A stretch of 64,000 nucleotides of DNA from Harmothoe impar (lineage: Eukaryota > Annelida > Polychaeta > Phyllodocida > Polynoidae). The DNA lies in NCBI GenBank assembly GCA_947462335.1, contig OX381718.1, positions 36,548,976 through 36,612,975 on the forward strand, written 5' to 3'. Every line of letters starts with the position of its first letter. Position 1 is the first letter of the stretch. The position numbers were made by a program, and so were the translations under genes. Positions 50,001 to 55,900 of this stretch are shown in pieces. The notes under the pieces are model-generated. The model was not told the DNA's origin. It did no database searches and saw only the letters and a list, made by a program, of their open reading frames with translations.

Positions 50001-52631
50001 AAGGTCAATGGTCACTTCCCAGGGATGCCCGAGAGTATTGCTCATTGTAGACCTGCATATGTAGAAAGGATTTAGACGCTCACCAAAAGATCCCTGAATT
50101 TAAGCATAATAAAGGTAATGTTGAGGTCTAGTGATCATTTTTCAACAACCGGGGGGGGGGGTCCGCGCATGAAATTTTTGTACACCCCCCCTGAAGGGTC
50201 GAAAATCGGCGCGCGCATGGGCCCTTTGAGGCATAGTAACGCCCTGGCTTTTTGGCTCAAAACAGGTTAAATTTGTACGCCCCCCCTCTCAAGAGGGGTC
50301 AGAATTTTTTACGCACCCCCCCTAAGGAGGGGTCGGAAATTTTTACGCCCCCCCCCCCCCCGTAACTCATACATGAAGACTCCCTAAGGGGTCAACATTT
50401 TTTACCCCCCACCCCCTATGGGTCAAAATCAGTGCACACGCGAGCCCTTTAAATCATAGTAATGTGCTGACTTTTTCGCTCAAAATAGATAAAATTTATT
50501 GCCCCCCCCCTTCCCAAAATAGGTAGGGGGGGCGGGGGCACGGGGGGCACGGACCCCTCACACCTAGATCAGCCCCTGGACTTGTTATTCTTTTCATATT
50601 CTTTCTTTTCCTATAATGGTTATGATTCAGGCCAGAATGATAATTCATCTAAGAATATCTAAGGAAATTAAATTCTGTGTTCATTAAATCTGTAATCTGA
50701 CAAATTTTGGAATGAGAATTTTTGGGTCGATCCCTTGGCCTACAGGTATAAATAACCCCCCACTGAATTCGTCTTGATGTGTAGATATCATTTCTTATCT
50801 AAATACTCTGCAGCAACAAATAAAAAGGACTGAAGCAAGGCTCTGAAATGTGATATTATCAAAATTTCAGTACATTTCCATAGTAAAAAAGCTCTATAAT
50901 GTGACAAAATTTGGATTGAGGATTTTTGGGACAATCCCTTGGACTACAAGTACAAGTGAACTACCGCTGGATTCGTCTTGATGAATTATTGAATAGAACC
51001 CATTTCCAGTCTAAATGTTCTGCAGCAACAACTAAAAATGTATGAAGCAAGCCCCCAAACTATTATGAATTTTCACCACCCTTTCAGTAAATTTTCTCTT
51101 TACCCGATCTGAAAAATTCTTTCCGGTCTTAGCCGGTTTAACCATGTCTGTAAGTGAATAAATAAGCCCACAGAGAGGTTCTAATGACACCTTAGAAAAA
51201 TGCCCCCTCTGGGGACATGGTCACACGTTTTGCAGCAGGGGCGTCCCCCTGCTGCGGCGGCGCTTATGGTTGTACCTATACCATGGCGCGGGGTTCCCGG
51301 GTTGTAGCCCTGACTTTACCTGTACTGGGATATCAATATAGGCTAGACCCGTAGCATCAATATGTTCTCCTTATTCAAGTTTTTGTCCTATTTGATACAG
51401 TAAAGTTCAAGTCCAACACGGTTTCTCCAACACCCCCAGGCCCTGCCGGGCCAGGCTAGTCACCGATGTCGACCAAGGCTTCACCATGGTCTCCATTCCC
51501 CCCTACAGATGATCTTGTAGGCCAGTGCGCCCCAACTTTGGGCGCACTTGCATACTTTCAATTTCCAACCAATCTGTCTAATTCTTTTTTCACTGCGTAG
51601 AGGGCGACCTTCCCTTGGTGGCTGGGTACTTTTTCTTAAGATATTATTTATTTAACCTGCCGAAAATGACATTTTAAAACCCTAGGCTATGGGGTATTGT
51701 GCCGTATCAAAACAAAGATGGCGGCCGTGAGATCGTGAGGCTGAATTCCAACAATTTAAAACTCTAATACCACATCTAATATGTCGAATTATGTTACCAT
51801 CTTTTGCAAATGGCTAGAGATGGCCAAGATGAAGACTCGCTGAACTTGATTATGCCCAGTATTACCTCTAAATGTGCACACTGACTACATGTTTACATAA
51901 CATGTGCAACTTCCGGTTCACAGCACTGTCACACTCAATATCAGCGGCCCCGTGAAGCCCAACACTAAGGGAGCACCTGTCAGAAGTCTTGCGACCATTA
52001 GTTTTGGGCACGTTCAACTAGGCCAGGCCACCCCTCAGGCTCAGCAAGTCACTCACTAGGTGAGTTCGGGGAGGGCCAAAATAATGACTTTGGTGATTAC
52101 CAGGACCAGCGTGCCCGTACCTTCCGGTAGACTTCTGCAAAGACCCAGCTTCAGCTGCTGAAGCTGGGTATTTGTGAGGGTCCACCAGAAGGTACGGGCA
52201 CGCTGGTCCTGGTAATCACCAAAGTCATTATTTTGGCCCTCCCCGAACTCACCTAGGCTATGGGGTCACTCACTTCGGTCAGACGCCGAAAAAAAATGTA
52301 AACACACGATGCAGACTCTGAAACTTGGTCCATTTCTTACAAACAATAGGTAACTATGAGATAACAACACGTCCATGCGGTTCCGCATGTCTATATCTAT
52401 GAAACTACCGTCGCCTTGGATTATTTTATCACAATAAATCACAGAAAACTGGAGAAATAACACAACAAAACACCTACCGCTTCCAAAATATCCGCCATTA
52501 TGGGCGATAATACACTGCGCGTGCGCAGTGCCACTGACGCGTGCGGCAAAAGGATTGTGCAATTGATGAATTGATTATTTTCTCAGCTGTCACCAGACAC
52601 TTACCTTTACTTTTCTACGTCGTCGTGCCAT
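18946..52631 (-). CDS. PHF20: PHF20/PHF20L1-like chromatin reader, 22 coding exons
   Basis: In vertebrates PHF20 reads methylated histones in the NSL complex with the acetyltransferase KAT8/MOF. Exons on the reverse strand, 5' to 3': 52605-52631, 47237-47631, 43843-44076, 43396-43564, 42543-42575, 41865-41949, 41505-41593, 41050-41212, 40323-40364, 30556-30692, 30063-30117, 29251-29580, 27736-27828, 26304-26420, 25705-25884, 24059-24214, 22675-22832, 22276-22375, 21556-21754, 20452-21133, 19850-20015, 18946-19076. All borders are GT-AG and every phase agrees, giving about 1246 residues (human about 1010). Order: long disordered N-terminus, two Tudor domains, basic linkers, C2H2 finger, PHD finger, PHF20-type block, repeat-rich exon, C-terminal helices. 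A possible extra exon at about 24788-24818 (KGQKRRHK) fits the phase poorly. One gene seems to serve both vertebrate paralogues. Confidence 0.88.
19653..19837. mobile_element. ACCGTAAATTC-family MITE copy
   Basis: Starts TACCGTAAAGCCC, contains GTGCGGCTTATAGGG blocks and ends with a decayed ACTTAACAGTA. It lies in the last intron of the PHF20-like gene. Confidence 0.6.
20452..21133 (-). CDS. PHF20: PHF20-like large exon with DTVQS peptide repeats
   Basis: A 682-bp exon (phase 2 in, 0 out). It opens with [17 protein letters not shown], which continues the PHF20-type block of the previous exon, then a KLEPGE motif and an acidic Glu-rich stretch. Next come about ten tandem 7-8 residue units ([22 protein letters not shown] and similar), encoded by a degenerate 21-24 bp repeat at about 20547-20772. 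The repeat keeps the frame, and the units are rich in Ser and Thr. No known domain was recognised in the repeats. Confidence 0.85.
21914..22142. mobile_element. ACCGTAAATTC-family MITE copy
   Basis: Starts TACCGTAAAACCTCGCG with GTGCGGCTTATA blocks on both arms and ends with a decayed TTTTACGCTGGTA. A further partial copy abuts it at 21826-21912. Confidence 0.65.
22276..22832 (-). CDS. PHF20: PHF20-like PHD finger exons
   Basis: Exons 22675-22832 and 22276-22375 join in phase 0 within the finger. The first ends [15 protein letters not shown] and the second begins [15 protein letters not shown] and contains YVCYVC. Together they give the C4HC3 pattern: CxC, CxxC, HxxC, CxxC. In vertebrate PHF20 this finger binds methylated H3K4. 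The following exon (21556-21754; motif [19 protein letters not shown]) matches the block that directly follows the finger in PHF20 and includes [18 protein letters not shown]. Confidence 0.9.
22890..23800. repeat. Unclassified ~0.9-kb interspersed repeat, copy A
   Basis: Blocks shared with 31335-32250 and 47835-48260 include CACAGATGACTCAGGGTAA, TCTGGCATCAGAAATGAATT, a run of CAGGTGGGTGTGGG units and AATGCCTTG near 23486. No inverted ends or conserved open frame were seen. It lies in an intron of the PHF20-like gene. Confidence 0.6.
25002..25632. repeat. 30-bp minisatellite, about 20 copies
   Basis: The unit is AGATGGCAGCTGTACAGACA followed by AYGCCGTGTA, with period exactly 30. Since 30 is a multiple of 3, all frames stay open and give false repetitive proteins on both strands. 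It lies in the intron just downstream of the C2H2 exon. A short decayed tail continues to about 25705. Confidence 0.95.
25705..25884 (-). CDS. PHF20: PHF20-like C2H2 zinc finger exon
   Basis: This exon encodes [19 protein letters not shown] followed by IKYYH, a C-x4-C-x12-H-x4-H finger. It corresponds to the single PHF20 finger with the FRKAKLLHYHMKYFH pattern. Before it is [11 protein letters not shown] and after it a Pro tract and the basic RKRKKTNS. The GTGAGT donor leaves phase 1, which joins the exon at 24059-24214 ([10 protein letters not shown], then [11 protein letters not shown]). Confidence 0.9.
28500..28850. mobile_element. MITE with ATTATCAGCTTTGCGGA ends
   Basis: ATTATCAGCTTTGCGGA at 28517-28533 is exactly complemented at 28818-28834, with weaker complementarity further out (TAAGGCCA-type). 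The interior is AT-rich and non-coding. It lies in a PHF20-like intron. Confidence 0.7.
31335..32250. repeat. Unclassified ~0.9-kb interspersed repeat, copy B
   Basis: Same block order as 22890-23800: CACAGATGACTCAGGGTAA, TCTGGCATCAGAAATGAATT, GCAGGTGGCTGTGGG units, then a part with AATGCCTTGCAGCCTATGG. Same orientation as copy A and also in a PHF20-like intron. Confidence 0.6.
33076..33163 (-). CDS. PHF20: Candidate alternative first exon of the PHF20-like gene
   Basis: Reverse-strand ATG at 33163 opens [20 protein letters not shown] and reads through NPVQKISKA to a good GTAAAT donor, leaving phase 1. The next exon (30556-30692) needs phase 1, so the splice works. As an internal exon after 40323-40364 it would be 88 bp, would shift the frame and hit a stop at once, so it is not a constitutive internal exon. 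A product starting here would lack both Tudor domains but keep the C2H2 and PHD fingers. An acceptor-like TTCTCACTAG just before the ATG leaves some doubt. Confidence 0.4.
34385..34602. mobile_element. MITE with CCCTATACGGGACTAGC ends
   Basis: CCCTATACGGGACTAGC near 34385 is complemented by GCTAGTCCCGTATAGGGG at 34585-34602. The 218-bp element is non-coding and contains AAGATGGCGGCCCC, a YY1-like site. Confidence 0.65.
34679..35010. repeat. ~66-bp tandem repeat, about five copies
   Basis: Units contain TTCTGCTACTAAATAAAGGG, then a TATATTGCTCTTTATTTAG block and AGAAGTAAGGGAAAGTCGGG. CTAAATAAAG and CTTTATTTAG within a unit can pair. Related decayed units recur at 37735-37930. Confidence 0.9.
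35390..36425. repeat. ~120-bp degenerate tandem repeat, about nine copies
   Basis: The most constant block is CAGTTGGCACCCCATA, at about 35499, 35753, 35887, 36014, 36150, 36280 and 36413. Also repeated are CATTGAATGCCACAATGC and a TTGTAGTTGCATTAATTTGA-type block before an A run. No coding capacity. Confidence 0.85.
37131..37653 (+). mobile_element. Probable solo LTR (Ty3/gypsy-like)
   Basis: The 523-bp block begins TGTAGGGG and ends CCCCTACA, giving TG...CA with an inverted tip. A TATATAAGAGG promoter box lies near 37319 and AATAAA near 37588, in the right order for R/U5. The GC-rich, structured sequence differs from its surroundings. No internal gag or pol region flanks it. I see no clean target duplication. 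The family is inferred. Confidence 0.65.
38880..39209. mobile_element. Foldback element with ~105-bp arms built of TTTGACCGGGTGTCG units
   Basis: The left arm (38880-38990) and right arm (39101-39209) are inverted copies. Each contains CTCATGAGTTTGTAACAGTT and four short tandem units like TCTTTGACCGGGTGTCG. The spacer is AT-rich. Confidence 0.85.
40398..40460. repeat. 11-bp tandem repeat
   Basis: About six units of TGTGTGGTCCC lie directly downstream of the small PHF20-like exon 40323-40364, counted on the + strand, and so in the preceding intron. Confidence 0.9.
40518..40738. mobile_element. ACCGTAAATTC-family MITE copy
   Basis: Clean ends TACCGTAAATTCTC and GAGAATTTACGGTA, 221 bp, non-coding, in a PHF20-like intron. 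Confidence 0.8.
41505..41949 (-). CDS. PHF20: PHF20-like second Tudor domain exons
   Basis: Exons 41865-41949 and 41505-41593 join in phase 1. They encode [28 protein letters not shown] and then [15 protein letters not shown]. The pattern follows the vertebrate second Tudor (VLACWSDCRFYPAKV, then VKFYDG). The Trp, Tyr and Phe that line the methyl-lysine pocket are present. Upstream, the 33-bp exon 42543-42575 ([11 protein letters not shown]) links the two Tudor domains. Confidence 0.88.
42019..42247. mobile_element. ACCGTAAATTC-family MITE copy
   Basis: Ends TTACCGTAAATTCCCGCG and CGGGAATTTACGGTAA, with inner GCGGGTTATAC blocks. Non-coding, in a PHF20-like intron. Confidence 0.85.
43396..44076 (-). 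CDS. PHF20: PHF20-like first Tudor domain exons
   Basis: Exon 43843-44076 is a Ser/Thr/Pro-rich stretch ending [17 protein letters not shown]; exon 43396-43564 continues [20 protein letters not shown] and [12 protein letters not shown]. This is the PHF20 Tudor 1 pattern (VGAQLEARDRLKNWYPAHI, then HRYDEW). The Trp codon is split between the exons (TG/G). An acceptor nine bases further out (44085) is also in frame and would add three residues. Confidence 0.9.
44174..44355. mobile_element. Short MITE with TACCGTATTCGACATAATAAG ends, related type
   Basis: The termini at 44174 and 44355 are inverted (TACCGTATTCGAC and its complement), and the interior mentions GCGCTTATTA. It resembles the ACCGTAAATTC family in its first bases only. 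Non-coding. Confidence 0.7.
44815..47090. repeat. Complex repeat region with GAGGCTACGAGTCACTCA blocks
   Basis: The block, or its complement, occurs near 44815, 45017, 46087, 46504 and 46912. About 200 bp after 46081 and after 46908 are direct repeats (shared ACCATAGT, TTTAGGCTTTAACT, GATTTTTATCTGCTGA). A separate direct repeat lies at about 45185-45310 and 45375-45505 (GTGTAAATCGGACCATTATT). No exon was seen within the region. Confidence 0.7.
47237..47631 (-). CDS. PHF20: PHF20-like exon 2: N-terminal disordered extension
   Basis: It enters in phase 0 at GAA after an ATGCAG acceptor and exits in phase 2. The 131 residues are rich in Gln, Glu, Pro and Ser ([20 protein letters not shown], then [11 protein letters not shown]). 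No domain was recognised. An in-frame ATG across the acceptor (47637) could also act as a start, but joining to the exon at 52605-52631 fits better. Confidence 0.7.
47835..48260. repeat. Unclassified interspersed repeat, copy C (shorter)
   Basis: Shares AATGACTCAGGGT, CAATTCTG...AGCAGAAA, AAATCATGTGTCA and GTGGGTGTGGGCG blocks with 22890-23800. It is truncated before the AATGCCTTG part. Confidence 0.55.
48313..48639. mobile_element. G/C-run MITE, copy 1
   Basis: Ends AGGGAGTGCTCATTTTTTAA and its complement. Inside, long G runs alternate with GACCCCTTGACC and GTTACTATGCTACAAAGGGG blocks. A second copy in inverted orientation follows at 48784-49108. Confidence 0.85.
48784..49108. mobile_element. 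G/C-run MITE, copy 2 (inverted)
   Basis: Same ends and inner blocks as copy 1, read on the opposite strand, about 145 bp away. Homopolymer lengths here are unreliable in any assembly. Confidence 0.85.
49440..50060. repeat. Degenerate ~180-bp tandem repeat rich in AAGGTCA motifs
   Basis: About four units, each with a cluster of AAGGTCA-type motifs (for example TCAAGGTCA at 49811-49819), then ATTATTTCTGTCCTC-like and CAATCTCTTTCAAAT-like text. The motif equals the extended nuclear receptor half-site TNAAGGTCA. Non-coding, in intron 1 of the PHF20-like gene. Confidence 0.7.
50100..52056. other. Gene-free part of PHF20-like intron 1
   Basis: A decayed G/C-run MITE lies at about 50130-50400. Two related blocks near 50690-50860 and 50890-51060 share TTTTTGGG and GAATTCGTCTTGATG-like text, forming a loose direct repeat. 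AACAAAGATGGCGGCCG at about 51712 is a YY1-like motif. No exon was seen. Confidence 0.5.
52057..52254. mobile_element. ~200-bp near-perfect hairpin element
   Basis: Arms at 52057-52127 and 52184-52254 are almost exact complements (tips CTAGGTGAGTTCGGGGAGGG). The centre holds CCCAGCTTCAGCTGCTGAAG, itself part of a palindrome. It lies about 350 bp inside the PHF20-like gene's first intron, close to the shared promoter. Confidence 0.9.
52515..52528. promoter_or_regulatory. NRF-1-like palindrome near the shared promoter
   Basis: CTGCGCGTGCGCAG contains the CGCRTGCGC-type NRF-1 core and is close to a perfect palindrome. It lies about 77 bp downstream of the PHF20-like first exon. Such sites are typical of CpG-type promoters of housekeeping genes. 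Confidence 0.5.
52605..52631 (-). CDS. PHF20: PHF20-like exon 1, coding MARRRRKVK
   Basis: Twenty-seven bases from ATG (52631) to a consensus GTAAGT donor, phase 0, which matches the phase-0 acceptor at 47631. The start context is AAATATGG. The assignment rests on the ATG, donor, phase and head-to-head position, since nine basic residues cannot be recognised by similarity. Confidence 0.6.
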
Positions 52632-52912
52632 ATTTGCTAATCTGCCACGGCCGCAGCATTAAGATGTTCCTATCTATTTGACAGCACAGTAAATGAGCCA
52701 AGATCGGAGTCAATCTATGTGAAAAACGTGGTGTCAACGGAGCGCCCGGCACCTCAGCTCGACATGTTGACGGCCATGACCTTTGACCCCTGACCCAGGT
52801 CACAGGAAGCACTTCCATGATTCATGTGGTGAAGTAGAAGCTCCAGAAGCAGACAGAACACAGCACATTTTCATCAAATTGTAGCGTTTAAACTTAACCA
52901 ACTTCTACCAAA
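52632..52912. promoter_or_regulatory. Probable bidirectional promoter of PHF20-like and PDCL3-like genes
   Basis: Only 281 bp separate the two divergent start codons. The stretch has no other coding sequence, and it is richer in CpG than the introns. It contains TGACCCCTGACCCAGGTCA-like repeats near 52783. No TATA box is evident. Shared use is inferred from the geometry. Confidence 0.6.
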
Positions 52913-55900
52913 ATGCAGGTAAGTGGAGGGTTGAACACACAGATTGTGGATGTAGTGGTATGGAGTAGGGAAACAACGGACTGGACGTGATTTCGGCAAC
53001 ATTTCTCCGAGGGTCCGGGAGTTGTGGAGCAGAAAGTGGGGTGGGTAAACTACGAGTCTATAGCAATACCATATAAGGAGTGCAGTGTCTGGTCACTGTA
53101 GCCCACTGTAGGTTGATGCTGCTGTAATCGCCAAAGCATAGGGCATGTCAGGGAGTCTGATATCTCACCTAAACTTAGCCATGAGTCAGGATTAGCATGG
53201 ATCTGGATCTCGCAAATAGAGAAAATAAAAATTGCTTGCAACTGGAGCACAGCAGAACTCTGATTCTGAAGATTTAGGCTTACCTGTGCCTGTGGGTGTG
53301 GCTGTGACTATATGTATAACTACTAGTATAGTCTACAAGTATAAGTATAGCCAATACTCAGGCTATAGCGCAATTAAATCTTTTTTAGTCATCTGTTCTA
53401 CACTACAGTATTTTCTTACATCCTAAGCTAGGATGTCATAGGTGTCATACTGTCAAGGCAAGGGAAATTGCCTTGTGTGCTGGGATGTAACTTTATTGTA
53501 AATTTAACTTGTAAGACTCCAGACACACTAATTGCCCAAGTCACTATCGATTTTAGTATTAAGTGACTACGTTGCATGTAAAAAACTGTTTTGAATCCCC
53601 TTGCACCCCGACTGTATCTTGCTGCTGTCTCCCATGCTATGGAGTATGGTAGACTTACCGGTACTGTACATAGCTTACAGCACAACAAGGCCTGTCCCTC
53701 TCGCACCATGTCTGTATGGTGTGAGAAGTTGAAGAACCCTTGTTTCGGTAAATGTGGAGGAGCACACGATTTGTGTCTTGAGCCCAACCCATAGACATAG
53801 ATGTGATCACCATAGAAACGATTATCTACAGAAAGGCCGACAGCCTGAACAGGGTTCAATATTATTTATTGTTGGGTCCTCACCTAGAGACTCTAGTAGA
53901 GTACTATAGAGTCACCCATTCCCTCCCCCCTCCCCCCCCCCCCCCACCACACACACACCGACTCTCCATTCAACCAAGAATTAGATCTCAACAATGAATC
54001 AACTACGGTAGTTATACCTGAATTAGCTGCACATCCTTCTTTAAACTGTCCATATTCTACACAACAGGACCCAAACGCAGACACTGAATGGAACGATGTC
54101 CTCCGAGCCAAGGGCATCCTGCCCCCCAAGGAGGAGCAGGAGATTACAGAGGACGACATTGTCAGTATGCTCGAGTCAACCATACAGAAAAAGGCGGACG
54201 GTAAGGGGCTCGACGAGATGAACCTGGACGAGCTCGACGAGAATGAAGACGACATCGACGAGGAAGAGGAACGTATCTTTGAGGAATATAGGTACGGAGA
54301 CCAGCTTCCTATTCATCTCTTTACTTTAATACTGGGCTTTCTTTATATTTGAACATTTCCGAAGAGCAAATTAAAAGCTTCCCAAATATTTTGATATAAT
54401 TTGGATCCGCATATCTGTAGATTCTATCATTTTCTGCAAAGGTGGTATGAGCAGAGCATTAATACTTCCTTGGTACTCTCATGCCACGGATCCCCTTCTT
54501 CGCTTCTTAGGGAGTGCAGGGAGGGGGAGGTGAGATTTCGCATGGAGCGCGCAATTTCCCCCCCCCCCCCCCATGAGGGGTCGAAACTTTTTACCCCCCC
54601 CCCCCCCCCGGCAGGCCGAAAATCATGTGATTTCGCGCCCCTTTGTAGCATAGTAACAGGTTGAATTTTTTTGACCCCCCCCCCCCCCAAGAGGGGTCTA
54701 AATTCCCCCCCCCCCCAGTCAAGGGGTCCAAATTTTTTACCCCCCCCCCCCCCAAATCCACCACCCCCCCTTGTTGTTAAAAAATGAGCACTCCTTTATA
54801 TGGAGGAGAAGTACTGGTGGTGCAGAGGGGTCCCCCTTCAGGTCGGAAAATCGCCGAAATTAAGGGCTCCAGGTCGCAAAGTCGCTTTCTAGACCATTTT
54901 TACTATAGTCAAATTTGTCCAAAAGTCGCCAGGTCGCTTAAATTATTGTACCAGGTCGCCAGGTCGCCTTGAAAACAGCCCAGGTCGCCAGGTCGCTTTT
55001 GACCCATCTGGACCCACAGTACTGTTTGGCGTGTTGATTCATCTTTATTTATCATTGAGTACATGTTCATACACATTCAATTAGGTGTCGTTTTCAATTG
55101 ATTAAAACAGGCGGCAGCGGATGAATGAGATGCGGGCAGCACAGGCGAAGGCACTGTTCGGAGACGTTACAGAAATCACCAAGTCTGACTGGGTGCGCGA
55201 GGTGAACCAAGCCGGGGAAGGTGTCTTTGTTGTACTACACATCTACAACGAATCGTAAGTACTAATGAGCAATACGCCTGGGGAATACCCCAATGGAGGA
55301 TTCCCAAAAGTACAACCTGCAGCAGAAACTAGTCCATTCTATGCACCTGTACCATAGTTCCTTGTATATAAGGCGTAGAAGTTTTCTGTTTATTGCAACT
55401 TTACCTTGCCTATATGAACAGGGCAGGCCGACTCTAACAGAGAGATCATTTCAGACAAAAGGGAGCCCTTCTCTTTTCGAGAGACGTTTTCAGGGAAAAT
55501 GCCTGCGTCTTACTAAACATAAAAGCGCGTGTGCCAACGATTTCTGCCCCAGCAGGAGGTGGGGAGGAGAGGAGCGTTACCCCTCTAGGAGGTCTGTGAA
55601 AAAAATTCCGCCGCCCTCCCCTACCTTTGTTGACTCAGGGTTACCCTGAGTCTTGTGCGACGGGTTACAGTGGCTCTCTCAGCCTAAAATTTAAAACAGC
55701 TGTCATTCCTTCAAAATTGGAGCTTTTTCTCTCAATTTTGTGTCATTAGATGCGTTACAATGTTGTCCTTCCTATGTAGTCGCGCTTTAATCTATTTTCA
55801 GACGCTCCCCCCTGAAAAGCATGATTTTAATTTTGTGTTTAAAATGGTGGTAATTTGCTTCAGCATAGAGCCCTATGGGAGCCCATAGATAACCCTTAAC

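Noticed and set aside
53428..53859. 143-codon reverse frame and a Cys-rich forward frame in PDCL3-like intron 1
   Set aside because: No recognised domain, no splice sites linking them to a gene; kept only as an unexplained stretch.
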